DNA from: Phialophora verrucosa
Lineage: Eukaryota; Ascomycota; Eurotiomycetes; Chaetothyriales; Herpotrichiellaceae
Length of the DNA: 64,000 nt
Direction of reading: 5' to 3'
Assembly (NCBI GenBank): GCA_002099365.1
Contig: MSED01000001.1
Coordinates: 1,860,001-1,924,000, forward strand
In this document: one piece after another, positions 41,886 to 52,952 of the stretch
How the letters are laid out: every line of letters begins with the position of its first letter
How positions within the stretch are numbered: the stretch's first letter is position 1
Translations under genes and position numbers: made by a program
The notes under the pieces: generated by a model
Told to the model about the DNA's origin: nothing
Database searches by the model: none
The model's input: only the letters and a program-made list of their open reading frames with translations

Positions 41886-43175
41886 ATGTCCGGAGACCAG
41901 TGCACTGATTGTCCTGCCACGAGCGCCGGCCTAGGTGGGAGGGGTGCTCATCTGGTGGTTCCATCCCTGATTGCTCCTATAATTGCTGCCCTGCTTGTGG
42001 CAAACCGGATTTACTGGCGGCTGAGGATGCTAGTCAGGCTGGGCCTCGATGATGTGTCCGCCTTTCTGTCTATGGTTAGTTGAGACACACCTTCGCTGGT
42101 CCATGCTGCCTGACGTCCCAACAGATATTCCTAGTGGTACAATGCGCCTGTTCGGTAGCCGCGGTTGATTATGGCTATGGCAGACCGTTCGACACAATGA
42201 GTCAACACCAGGCTGCATCAGCCTTGAAGGTTGGACCCCCTTCCTTAGCGGCCGCAATACCTGCTGAACGCAGTATCCTAGTGCTTCTTCCTTCTACAGA
42301 TATTTTACAAACTCACCATCAACTTCACGAAACTGTCCATACTTTCTCTTTATCTTCGGATCTTCACCGAACACTTCTGGTTCCGACGAGCTTGCCACAC
42401 TCTCATAGTCCTCGTGCTTGGGGCTTGCGTGTGCTTCACCATGGCCACCGTACTTCAGTGTAATCCAGTGTCCCGAGCTTGGGATCGTTGGAGTGGAAAT
42501 GGCACCTGTGTCGATATCGGTGCACTCTGGTACAGCAACGCCATCTACAACATAATGACCGACATCATTATCGTCCTGATGGTGCCGCCCGTCATTTTCA
42601 AGCTCAAATTGCCAATACGTCAAAAGGCAGCTCTGACTTGCATTTTCGGCCTGGGAATCATTGTATGCACGGCCTCGGTTTCTAGATTGACAACTCTATA
42701 TTCCTCGGCATACGGCGGCGACGTCACAGCAGGGACATTGGTGTCTACAATCTGGACAACGATTGAAGCCGGCCTGGGTGTGATCTGCACAAACCTACCA
42801 ATGCTGCGGACACCCCTGCAACACTTCTTTCCCAGGCTCTTCCCTCCAAGAACGGGAACAACTCAAATCTCAAGCAGGAGAGGGTCTCGACCAAGTTGTC
42901 GGAGTAACAGCGAAGCACTTGCCGCCCCAGAGGGGTTGATTCCGCCACCACTTCCGATTCAACACACAAACCTTTCGGGGCAGATGCCTGCAGTTTGCGT
43001 TCCTATCGCGATGCCGATGCCCAGGCACGCCAAACTTCCGGAGAACAATTCGAGTGCAGCTCATCATCACGCCGAGGTTCGGAAAGGTCCACTTGCTCAC
43101 TCTTCAGACCCGCAGCGTAGGTTCGGAGTGCGTGGGGACCATCAACAGGATGGTCACCAACATCACATTTGGTGA
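41886..43175 (+). CDS. Fungal rhodopsin/Pth11-like multi-span membrane protein (389 aa)
   Basis: Exons 41886-42074, 42125-42229 and 42300-43175 join across introns of 50 and 70 bp, both in phase 0, to give 389 residues. Hydrophobic spans include VVPSLIAPIIAALLVANRIY, IFLVVQCACSVAAVD, the CHTLIVLVLGACVCFTMATV segment, YNIMTDIIIVLMVPPVIF, the CIFGLGIIVCTASVSR segment and LVSTIWTTIEAGLGVICTNL. The loop motif LGLDDVSAF and the conserved CNP..RAWD pattern (QCNPVSRAWDRW) are typical of the fungal rhodopsin-domain family, which includes the Pth11 surface-sensing receptor, though that branch has an extra CFEM domain absent here. The C-terminal 110 residues are cytoplasmic, Ser/Pro/His-rich. It sits in the plasma membrane; ligand unknown. 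The N-terminal part before the first span is short, so one more 5' exon is possible. Confidence 0.85.
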
Positions 43176-43705
43176 CACCGGGAATCATGAAACATATTCC
43201 GTCCATCATCCAGCATCCTCTGGCTCTGGTATGGATGTTTTCTGGTTGTGGGTATGAAGTGATATTGTCATGACAGTTTTTTAACAATTCATTCACCATA
43301 AGATCAGTATTTACCATCATAGTATCAGAAGCAATGTGGCCATTTTCTGGTCTCCGCAAACGTCATTTTCCTCAGTTGTCTCAGTCGGCTCAGATTGTTC
43401 TCTACCAAACTAAAGTTTTCCGGACTGATTGCAAATTTGACGCACGATCAGCCTTGCACCGATAACGCGGCCCAGCTGACTAAGTCAATTCTTTGAGGTC
43501 TGCGCTCGGCAAAGTTTCCTGAAGAATTGAGGTTTCGTCCTGCGAATTGATCTGTAACGACGGAGCTCCTAAAGCCCCAAGTCCAGTTCACGTTCAACAG
43601 CTTCATTCGTCGTCCACACCACTCTCGAGCACTTTTGTGTTCTCCGTACGCTGCTTCAAAGTGCCCGTAGAGCCGAATATCTACTGACCCTGATCATAGC
43701 TCAAA
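43176..43705. other. Intergenic/promoter before atp17
   Basis: About 530 bases. No gene is visible. The sequence is AT-richer than its surroundings and should contain the 3' end of the receptor gene and the atp17 promoter. Confidence 0.5.
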
Positions 43706-44339
43706 ATGTCGTTCGTCATCCGCAGAGCCGTGTCAACCCTGGTACCTCCCAAGGTAAACCTCAATTCTAGATTTCCCCTGGACTCGGTGGGCTGACATGC
43801 ATTTGAATAGGTTGCCAACCCAGCGGTAAGCTCCCCCGGCTCCTCAAATTCACTGTCGAAATTTCCACCTTGCGATGTACCGAAGCACGCCTTCGCAAAC
43901 ACAGGAAGATGGGCCTACTTTATACGATGCGCACCGATTAATTAGAACGCGTCGGATCTGACGATGGGATACAGGGTGTTGCGGCTGCCACAAATGCCGT
44001 CCGCATGGCCAACATAGCCAAATTCTACGAAAAACTACCGAAGGGTCCAGCACCCGAACGAGCACCAGCTGGCCCGCTAGGCTGGTATCAAGCAAAATAC
44101 TTCGGAAAGAACCCTTCTGCAGCTCGTACGTATATGCGAGATATGAACCTTATGAAGGAGAACAATAGGTACTAACATATGGACATAGCCATCTGGCACG
44201 TCATTTTTGGACTTATGGCTATGGGTTACAGCATGGAGTACTATTTCCACCTGAGTAGGTGCTATGAATGGGTTTGAATTTGGCGAAAGTTGTGGCTGAC
44301 AATGACATTTTAGGACATCACAAGAACAACGCTCACTGA
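43706..44339 (+). CDS. atp17: Mitochondrial F1Fo-ATP synthase subunit f (101 aa, five exons)
   Basis: Exons 43706-43753, 43811-43825, 43975-44125, 44189-44254 and 44314-44339 give 101 residues. The second exon is only 15 bp (VANPA). The introns are 57, 149, 63 and 59 bp, and the third contains a perfect TACTAAC branch point ahead of its acceptor. The product starts with a short basic leader (MSFVIRRAVSTLVPPK), then NIAKFYEKLPKGP and PLGWYQAKYFG, followed by one membrane span (IWHVIFGLMAMGYSMEYYFH) and a basic His/Lys tail. This matches subunit f of the Fo peripheral part of complex V in the inner mitochondrial membrane, which helps dimerise the enzyme and shape cristae. Length is the family norm. 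Five exons in 100 codons, including a micro-exon, explains why frame-based searches would miss it. Confidence 0.93.
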
Positions 44340-45744
44340 TTGACATCGTTGGAGAGAATAGCGATAGTTCATCGGTCGGTTGATATTGTACATAAGGTCA
44401 ATTAAAGCAAGTGGACTTAAAGAGAGCTCGCCATCACGTTTCATCCAAACAACTTCTTCTGCTCGGCTGCTTTGTTATCAGTGCTTAGCAAGAGTTACTG
44501 ATTCCCGGACATGCTCGAGCCGTCGCTCCGCCGCTCGGAGGTATGTTCTGGCGCCTCGCCGCTCGATATCGACCTATTGTGAAGGTAACAGCCAATCCCC
44601 TGTAAAGAACCCCTGAGTGAGTCTACAGCGCCGCACAAAGCACGTCAGGACCACCTCTCTTTCTTCTCAACGTGGACTGTCTTAGCGCAGCATGCCCGGG
44701 GCAAGATGTTTTCAGCAAGACACGTGTAATGGCTGTTGAACCATTTGTGACTCTTGTGTTGATTTTACAACCCTATGCGGTCAATGCTACAGACACGTCT
44801 TTGGATGGCGCAAAGGTTGCAGCACGCCGATAAAAGTTCCCCAATGGAGCCTCTGCTAATATCACCGAAGGTTTAAGGAAGAAGAAGGGAGAGAGCAAGG
44901 AAAGCAAGATGTCAACTATTGTTTTCTCCCAGAATACTCTGTGATCCCCATGCCTCCTAGTCCTTGGGTGCTTTTCTGCAAACGACGAACCTTCACGTCA
45001 ATTACGACGATGACTCCTTCAGACTGGTAGGCGGATGCCACCAACTCTCAATTACTGGTCGGTGTTAGTCGATCTGTGAAACCAGAGCTGGACGTGTTGG
45101 ATAACGACATTAACTCGGGTCAGCAACACTAGAATGGGCTGCCCTCAAAGAGGTGTCCTTGATATGTCCATGTCTTATGGTCGGTCTTACATTCATCTTC
45201 TCACATGATCTTGTGAATGTCTTTGATTCTGTAGAGGATAAGTGCCTTGAAAGTTTCAAGCCGTTTCGAGGGGATAGATATGGTTATGTGTCCATTTGAG
45301 TTTTCGAATGCGAGTGCCCTAATATACGCAAGCTGTCGTGGCTGTACTCGGTAGGTCATGATAAAAAGGCTAGACCACGTGAATTACACGTGACCTGCAG
45401 CTGCCAAGGCTCAGTCGCGGCAAGACGATCATGATGGTGGCTCCGCCGGGTCCAACTTCAGGTGCGCAGCCTCTCGTCTCTCCTATCTCGAATGACTCTA
45501 CCACCACCATTTCTCCTTCTACACCCCTGTACGCCCTCTTGAGGTGTTGTATTAATTCCTTGGTCTCTTCTAATTGTCCTCTCCCCCGAAGATTCACCGC
45601 GACCTCGCAGCGCCCTCGACCTTCATCGGGCAAAAGACCGACCGGTTGGCAACCGTGGCAGACGACGCGCAGTAACGAGGTAGATCTGGCAACATCTACA
45701 ATCTCATATTGCAACCCTGACATAGGCGTAGTTCCGAGTCTGTT
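44340..45744. other. Intergenic region (1.4 kb) with overlapping upstream ORF
   Basis: No supported gene. An ATG-initiated plus-strand frame at 45431-45775 (114 codons) overlaps the start codon of the next gene by about 30 bases; it is pyrimidine-rich and may be an upstream ORF. A minus-strand frame across the same bases (from an ATG near 45723 down to 45370) is also open but shows no domain. Confidence 0.4.
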
Positions 45745-48700
45745 ATGGCAGAGCAGAGCACACAAGATGTGGTAAACCAATCTCAGTCGGTGGGCGACGT
45801 CTCGCCTTCCGACGCTCCTGCGACCACATCCACACCTGATATCAAAGTGTCTGGGGACGATACGAGAAATTCAGCAGTGGAAGCGGACGTTGCGCCAAAA
45901 GAGAATGGAAACCACCCTGTTATGTCGAACATCAAGACGGAAGAATTTGATGATGCATCTGCTCGCTCAGACACCGACACCAGTCGAGCTGAGGGTAGTG
46001 TTGCAGGCGACAAGACGGCCGACAGCAAACCGTTGAAGAAGTTTGCCGCCAAACCCGTCAGTTTCGCAAAGTATTCGGTGCCCAAGGTCATCGCTGCGAG
46101 CGCCGCGGCAAAAGCTACGGAAAAGGGTATGTGCGCCGGCCACTTCATCCGTCGCAACTAATGTCTCGTGGTAGCTCCCACGCCGACTTCAACGACCCCG
46201 TCCCTCACGCAAGCAGGTCGCCCTCGGTTGGTTGCAAAAACCACAAGCCTACAGTCCAAGTCAAAACCCTATCAAAGCGCCACTCCCGATCCTATGCAGG
46301 TGTGGAACAAGAACAGAGGTGCCGCTCCGCTCCACTTGCGATCTTCGCGAGGTCCGTGCTAACCATGCTGCAGTCACACCACAACCCTCGACGAAACACC
46401 TAACGGACGAAGAGCTCAAGCAACAATACGGAATCCATCTGACTTCGCGGATTCAGGCAGACGGAGATGGAAAAGAGGCCAAGTGGGCAGACATTGATGA
46501 CGATGAAGATGACTGGGCTCCTGAGACAATCGAGTGGAACGATGGGACAAAGAGCACATTGACCCCCGCCGACGTTACGCCCCAAATTGCAACAAAGCCT
46601 GCCACACCATCTACCGAAAAGCCCAAGCCTGCCACTCCCTCAAAAACACCCGCACCCCAGTTCGCACCTTCGATCGGCCCTAATGCAACGGTTCTCAAGC
46701 TTGGCGCAAGTGCCGAGAGACAGCAGGCCCAGAAGGCCGCGACTCTTCAGGCTAAGACACCAGCAGAGAAGCCTTCCATCACCACCAAGGCGAGTCCCGC
46801 ACCTGCCCCAGCCAAGTCTCCGTGGGCGGCGTTACCGCCGGTCGACAGAGTCTCACCTATCGCCATTAGCCCTCAGCACGTTCCTCCACCGGCAAGGCTA
46901 CCCGCAGGTCGTGGATACGCAGAGAACCCAACAGGACCACAGGCACAATCACCAGCAAAAGAGATCTCTGCGGATGACTTCAATCGCGGATGGCGAGACT
47001 CATTACCGAACCAGCCACGCGAGCTGTATATGCCAAACTCTGGACGCTATGAAGCTGTCCCTGAGGGTCGGAGACGGATGTCGAAGAATGATCAGAACTT
47101 TCGGGCGCCTGCTGTTCTGCAGAGACCTAGTGCGATTGACCCACATGCTCCTGCTGAGCCTTCAGCTGCATTCCAAACACATCGAACAAGCACCGACCAA
47201 GCACGACGTAGGGCGTCATCCACAATCTCTGGCGGCAGCGGGCAGTTTGGTAGACGGATGTCTCTCAAATCGAGCGAGCTTCACACTCCAAGCATTGAGA
47301 CACACAGACATGATATCGACACTGCCATTCGGCCGGCTTCGAGGGATGGACCGATTCCGGCCACGCAGACGCCTACATATCAGGCCCACGGCATGAGTGA
47401 TTACATGTCTCCCGAGGCTGCCCCCGCTACTGATGCCGATCTCGAAGCTCAGCGTGCTCAGCAGAAAGCCCTGATGAAGGAGAATATCGAACGAGCAAGA
47501 AAGCGCAAGATTGAAGAGGAGCAACAGCGAGAGGCCGCTAAACAAGAGCGGATTCGCTTGAAATTGGCATCTCTCGGACCAGATCCCAGGCTTACGAAGA
47601 AGCAGGAGGAAGAAGCACAACAGAAGGCGACTGAAAAAGTGGAAAAGGAGGAGTCAACGGTGCAGCCTCCAGTTTCAGCCGTCCCAGCGCTTCCTTCAGC
47701 TTCGACTGTCACCACAACCTCAACTACTACTCACTCTCCGCCGAAACCGCCTCAACCACTCGCGTCTGGTGAGCCACAACAGTACGGTATGATGAAGGTA
47801 CATCCCTTGGACTCCGTCAAGAAGATGGGGACTTCGATGAACCGGGCAGTGGAATCGCAGAGGCTGCCGGCTCGAGACAGAGCTGAACCCAGCACGGCAG
47901 AGCAAGCCCACAATGAAACATTACAGGTGCCTTCACCTATCGTCAACGGCGTCAGAACTGTCCCAGAGGCTCGGCGGGCCAGCGAACAAGAGACGGTCGC
48001 CGTCCCTGAGCCGAGTCCCAAACTGCCCAAGCCAAGCACTATGGTCAACGACACGAGAGGCGGATGGGGAGAGATGCGCCACCACGATCACCGGTCACAA
48101 CAAACTTCCAGTTTGTGGGGTTTGCCTAACAACAAGGCGCTTGGCAACGGTACATTCGACCAAAGCCTCGCGGGATACTCGCCACAGGATTTGTCGCGGA
48201 CGTCTTCCACAGTAGCTGGCTGGATGAATGGCAGAACACCTCATTCGGGCCGCTCGCCCCAGATACCGCATGCCAGTCATGTCATGGCGGACAACAGATC
48301 CTACTCCTTTCAGTCAGTCACTTCCCCGGATCAGGGACCTCTTGCAGCCGATAGCGAAGTCGACTCTCTGTTTCCGACAACGAAACCTGCCCCTATCGCT
48401 CCGCCCCAACCTCAACAAGCCCATCCCGGGATGAATGGCTTACCCAGCGGGCCACGACCAAACGGCGTGCATTCCTGGAACAACTTCCATTCGGTTGCCG
48501 GTCCGCAAGAGCGTGCCGAAAATGAGAGACTTCAACGGGAGGAAATGGCCCGACGCGAGGAAGAGATGCGGACTGGTGTTCGCCAAGGTCCTTCCTACAC
48601 ATTCAATGAAACCTGGAAACAGGTCCAGACCGGCGACCAAGCACAACGCTCAATCTCGGGTGTCTCGCAGTCGCAAGTTCAGGCTTCTGGCGTTTTCGGT

Positions 48701-49744
48701 GCAGTAGGATCCTTGCCCAGTGCCGATGCTGGACCTCGAGGGATGAATGGCCCTCACAGTCGAGGGTCGAGATTCTTTCCACAACCCGTCGGACAACAGT
48801 ATCCTCTTCACGATCGACGGGCTGTTACGTACAGTCACCCAGAACCACTGAGAACGCCCTCCCCACCTCCTGCCGAGGATTATGCCAGCCTTCACCCTGC
48901 TTTCGACGGAGACTTTACAAAGCCTATTGTGCATTTCCCCCATAAACCTGTGGTCAGACTACCGCCCGCTATGCCCCCTACGCCTCCGAGTCCGCTCCAT
49001 GTTGAGCCCGCCGTGGCTCCAGCATCCGCACCTACTGCAGGTGCTCCATTGACTTGGGCAGCAAGAGTTTCCATGCCAGCCCCACCTCCAGCGCCGCTTC
49101 GGACAGTCTCTACGCCAATTGTACAGAACCCGTCCTGGCAAGAACGATTTAATGGATTGTTGGGTAAAAAGGTTTCTCCTGCGCAGGCACCGGCTCAGCC
49201 GGTTGCAGCAGTCCTTGCTGTCACGTCGGCGACTAAGGAACCGCTTGACGTTCAGCACGTGCTTGTTCCCTCTGCATCGGTGTCTCTTCCTGTCGAAATG
49301 GGCACTGTGTCTCCGGAAGATGATACCACGGTCATAAGCAAGGATGTGGAAAGCGAAGATGACCTCTTCGAGGACCGAGAACCAGGTTCATTACCGACCA
49401 TCAAATTTCCACTCGAGACGTCACAGATATCGACGCCGAGGTACTTTGCTTCCAGGCACACTGCCCCTGCACCAGAGGCCACCTCTGTGTTCCCATTCAT
49501 GGTGGTCAATTGGTTCGAACCACGCCGTCAACCGGGCCGAGAGCTGTATGCGCTGGTTAAGATGCCTGGCGCGACGAAGGCGGTGAAGAAGGAATTACCT
49601 GCAAAAGGATCGCCGATGCCGCATAATGGAGGAAGGCAGCGGTTCGGCAGCGGACCGCCTAGCTCAAGTGGTTCTTTTGGGGGAAACAAGAGCTTTAGAG
49701 GGAAAGGCGGGCCCAGGAGCAGGCAGGCGAGCAAAGTGCATTAA
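45745..49744 (+). CDS. Large disordered protein with conserved acidic tryptophan block (1298 aa, three exons)
   Basis: Exons 45745-46126, 46175-46318 and 46374-49744 join across introns of 48 and 55 bp, both in phase 1. The product has 1298 residues. I do not recognise a named family. The best-conserved-looking segment is around residues 182-225: TDEELKQQYGIHLTSRIQ, then EAKWADIDDDEDDWAPETIE, an acidic, Trp-containing stretch that reads like a linear binding motif. A charged coiled coil follows at about 525-590 (EAQRAQQKALMKENIERARK and on). The rest is Pro/Ala/Ser/Gln-rich and disordered, with PxxP runs. The C-terminus is basic, Gly/Ser/Arg-rich (SFGGNKSFRGKGGPRSRQ), RGG-like and suited to RNA contact. 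A cytoplasmic RNA- or translation-linked scaffold is one reading, but this is inference. Confidence 0.78.
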
Positions 49745-50178
49745 TTGTGCCGCTTAATTGGTCTCACTGCAACATTACATTCTATCGGGAGGAGTAAAAA
49801 AGCACATGAGGCTAATGGGCAAAGGCGGATGACCGACACTCGAGACATCAACTCTTCATTCTCAGGGTGAGCAGCATGGGCGCTTTTCTCCCATCCCCCA
49901 AGCTCATTCATCGGAACACCACAGAGTTCAAAACATGATTACTACAAACCTGTATTTTTTCCCATTGCTCTGCTTGCCCGCCACCGGCCTTGCTCCAGCC
50001 CAGGTGCTGAAGCAGTATTTCAGGGTCGAGCGTAGGCCCGGAGTATGGGGCGCACCCCTTTTACCCAAGCAGTCACGCAAACATCGACGTGGGCGTGGGG
50101 ACTTTAAAATGTCAAGGTCAGGCGTGTGGCGCGTATGGCCTCAAAGGACGTCTGTCGGTCGGTCGGCCGGTAACTGGC

Positions 50179-50243
50179 AGACGGTAGACGGTGGACGGTA
50201 CGCAGTGGACGGTGGACGGTGGACGGTGGACGGAGGACGGTGG
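50179..50243. repeat. GGACGGT minisatellite (7 bp unit)
   Basis: About nine imperfect copies of a GGACGGT-type heptamer, with interruptions near 50200. It lies in an intergenic region and is likely variable in length among strains. Confidence 0.85.
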
Positions 50244-50444
50244 AACATGTGTATGTACATCCCCTTCCGATTGAATACTGTACTGTACTGTGTTGTAGGA
50301 CGTGTCCCCAATAGGAGGTACTGGCGAAGGAAATGCCAATGACAAGTTTCGTCTACATAATGAATGCATGTGTTTCGAGTGGGCTACTCGGAGTAGTTTC
50401 ATAGTGCGCACTACATCATGTCATGTCGCGTTGCGTCGTATACG

Positions 50445-50527
50445 CCCATAAGATATCCCATACCGTACAAGGTACTCCCATGTCTCATACCGTACGCACA
50501 TAAGATATCCCAAACCGCACTCCCATA
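50445..50527. repeat. Imperfect tandem duplication, about 52 bp period
   Basis: The block CATAAGATATCCCA followed by ACCGTAC/ACCGCAC and TCCCAT occurs at about 50447 and again at about 50499. The two copies differ by a few bases and an internal length difference. Confidence 0.7.
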
Positions 50528-51136
50528 TCCCATCCGATTGATTGATCTGTCGGCTCATCGAGTCAAGTCGCGTTGAAAGATAAATGTGGCCGTGTCCTCC
50601 ATTTCGATGGGCGCCAGAGGGCATGCCTTTGTAACTTAAAACTTTTATCAGGGACAAGCCGGCTCGAGAGGGTAGGAGATATCGAAACCAAAGACTTGTT
50701 CGTCGTCTCGGGTCCATTTTCCATTCTCGATGTTTCACCCCGTCATTTTCATTGGAATTGGAAGCTATCTACTGTAGCTGATTCTGTAGCTGTAGCTGAG
50801 CGTCGTTCGCGAGGACGGTGGCCACGGCGCGCGCGGACGAAGACTGACATTTCCACCGAAGCATTTGGCATCCTTCTTTCGCTGATCTCACCTTCACTTC
50901 GGTGCTCGTCCTCATGAATCAATTCCTTCTCGCTTCCACCTGCTCCATTTATCTTCCTCCGTCAAACTGAAAGAGCAATTGCGGCGTGGGGTAGTAATCC
51001 GACTGCAGTAGAACAGGCTTGACCGTCAGGGTATCCATAGAGAAGTCAAGCATGGTGAATATGTAGTCTCATTGCATCTTCGTCATCGTACCATCTGGCA
51101 CACCGATAGGCTTTGGAACGGTCAACCCGGGCGAAC

Positions 51137-52332
51137 CTATGGCTTTGGAGACAGGAGTTGCACGAATTCTTCGTCTGCAGTTTGATGTCGACATGTCAGC
51201 ATTGGTCCCGTTGACAAGCTTTGATACGAACGAGGATCGGCCCGACAAATGGCCCACAGTGACAGGGCGACACCACGGGTGAGATGATGAGATCCGGGAA
51301 ATGCAAAGGTCAAGCGAAGCAGCCAAGGGCGTGGGGGACGTACAATCTATCGTTCCGTTCCTATCCTTGTCCGCCTCACGGATCATCTCATCAATCTCCT
51401 CGTCGGTCAAGTTCTCACCGAGGGACTTCATCACCTGGCGCAGCTCATCTGCGGAGATTGTGCCGGAGCCGTCCTTGTCGAAGACGTTGAATGCGGCGCG
51501 GGTTTCATGTGCGAAATCCTGAGCTTTGACGGTTGTGGACATCATCTTGAGGAATTCTACATGAAGCGTCAGCACTCTCGTGTGAGTAGGTGGAATTTTG
51601 AGCAAGGGAAAGTCCATTGAGCGGAGGTTTGGGGACGTTACCATCGAAATCTATGCTGCCGGAGTGGTCGGCGTCGACTTCGTTGATCTGCACAACGTGA
51701 GTTGGTCAGCTATTGGACGTCCATAGTGCGAGTGAATGCCTATTCTAGGTCGACAGCCACTTACCATGTCCTGCAACTCCGAGTCGGATGGATTCTGGCC
51801 AAGAGACTTCATGATTTCGCCAAGTTCTTGGGCCGTGATGGTACCTGGGACGTGACAATGGTCAATTTAGGAACCAGAGATTAACAATACAAGGCGCAGC
51901 GGGCTTCGCAGTCGAACGTCCCCATGTGGTAGAGGACTTGGGCATTGATCGCGTAGCCCCGCCATAAGGCTGAGATGGGAGGGTGTTGCACGGTAAGGCT
52001 GGATGGATGGAGCTTACCGCTTCCATCCTTGTCCTGTTCAAGCATTAGATTGGCCGATTATGCCTCCACAGTGCAATCATGACTCACAAAGAGGGCAAAG
52101 ACGTCCTTGAAGGCCTTGGTCTCCTCATCGGACAATGGTTTGGTGGCGGTGGGCGTCTAGCACGAACACAAGGTCAGCTTAACGTGTGTGCCGAACAGAC
52201 AGACAGCGGGTTGGAACTGAGGCTGAAATAGAATGCGCGAGTTATGTTGAAATGAGGCTTTACCATTGTGGTCTTAGGTCTGCTGGCCGGAGGCGGAGGA
52301 TTGGTATCGATCTTCTCGAGTGTGGGCGGCAT
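51137..52332 (-). CDS. Calmodulin-like four EF-hand protein (176 aa, seven exons)
   Basis: Exons 52332-52264, 52156-52088, 52033-52018, 51844-51765, 51687-51642, 51556-51344 and 51174-51137 give 176 residues. All junctions keep frame and have GT/AG ends; one exon is 16 bp. Four canonical EF-hand loops follow in order: DKDGSGTITAQE, DADHSGSIDFDE, DKDGSGTISADE and DKDRNGTIDYEE. Each has acidic or oxygen ligands at positions 1, 3, 5 and 12, so all should bind calcium. The core resembles calmodulin (LGQNPSDSELQDMINEVDAD is nearly identical), but the protein has a 40-residue Pro/Thr-rich N-terminal extension and ends in QLLSPKP instead of MMxxK. True fungal calmodulin is 149 residues and more conserved, so this is a paralogue of the calmodulin/troponin C type. 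It is divergently transcribed from pdx3. Confidence 0.88.
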
Positions 52333-52952
52333 GTAGAAGAAGAGAAAAGGAATGTGGGCTGAGATATGTATAGCAGGAGGTTATGCAAGGTCGTGACGGT
52401 GACAGGGGGATACGGGACGGTGCGTGCGCGTATGCTGATTGCGTGGATCAATTGGGCTGAAAGGTGTGCGGGCGGCACGAAGGATTCGAAACGCACGGCT
52501 GGTCAATGTCTCAAGCTCTGTGTTCGCTGGCCGATACGTCAGATCAGGAGAAGGAATAGGCTGCAGTGAGTGTTTTGGATATCGGGCTGAAAGGAGCAGC
52601 TGAAACAAGGCGTTGATTTGATGCCTTGAAATCGGCCAGTTGCTTGGTTGTCACTTTGTTGGTGAGGTCAGTGTGAACCCATGGCGGGGAAGAAGGAGAG
52701 GGGCCAAATGCACGTGCTCGCTGACTAAGAGGTGCGAGTCTGGCGTTAGTGGCTTGGCATGGACATGTTCAAATGACAGTGCGAATGACGGTTTCAATGA
52801 CGAGGGGCGTTCAGTGTTAGCTATCATGAGACTGGCCACCCAAGGAGCAATAGAAAAGAGCCGCCGCTTAGGCCTCGATCGGTGCGTTCGGGAAACAACG
52901 GCAAGAAGAAAAGTCGGAGCAATTCCTTCTATGTAAAAGGGACGTCTGCCCT
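52333..52952. promoter_or_regulatory. Divergent promoter (calmodulin-like gene / pdx3)
   Basis: About 620 bases between divergent starts, without a supported gene; it must contain both promoters. Confidence 0.5.

Larger units (their letters stand above)
49745..51136. other. Convergent intergenic region with tandem repeats (1.4 kb)
   Basis: Between two convergent genes. It holds the two repeats listed separately and a CTACTCGGAGTAG inverted word at 50384-50396. No gene is supported. Confidence 0.45.
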
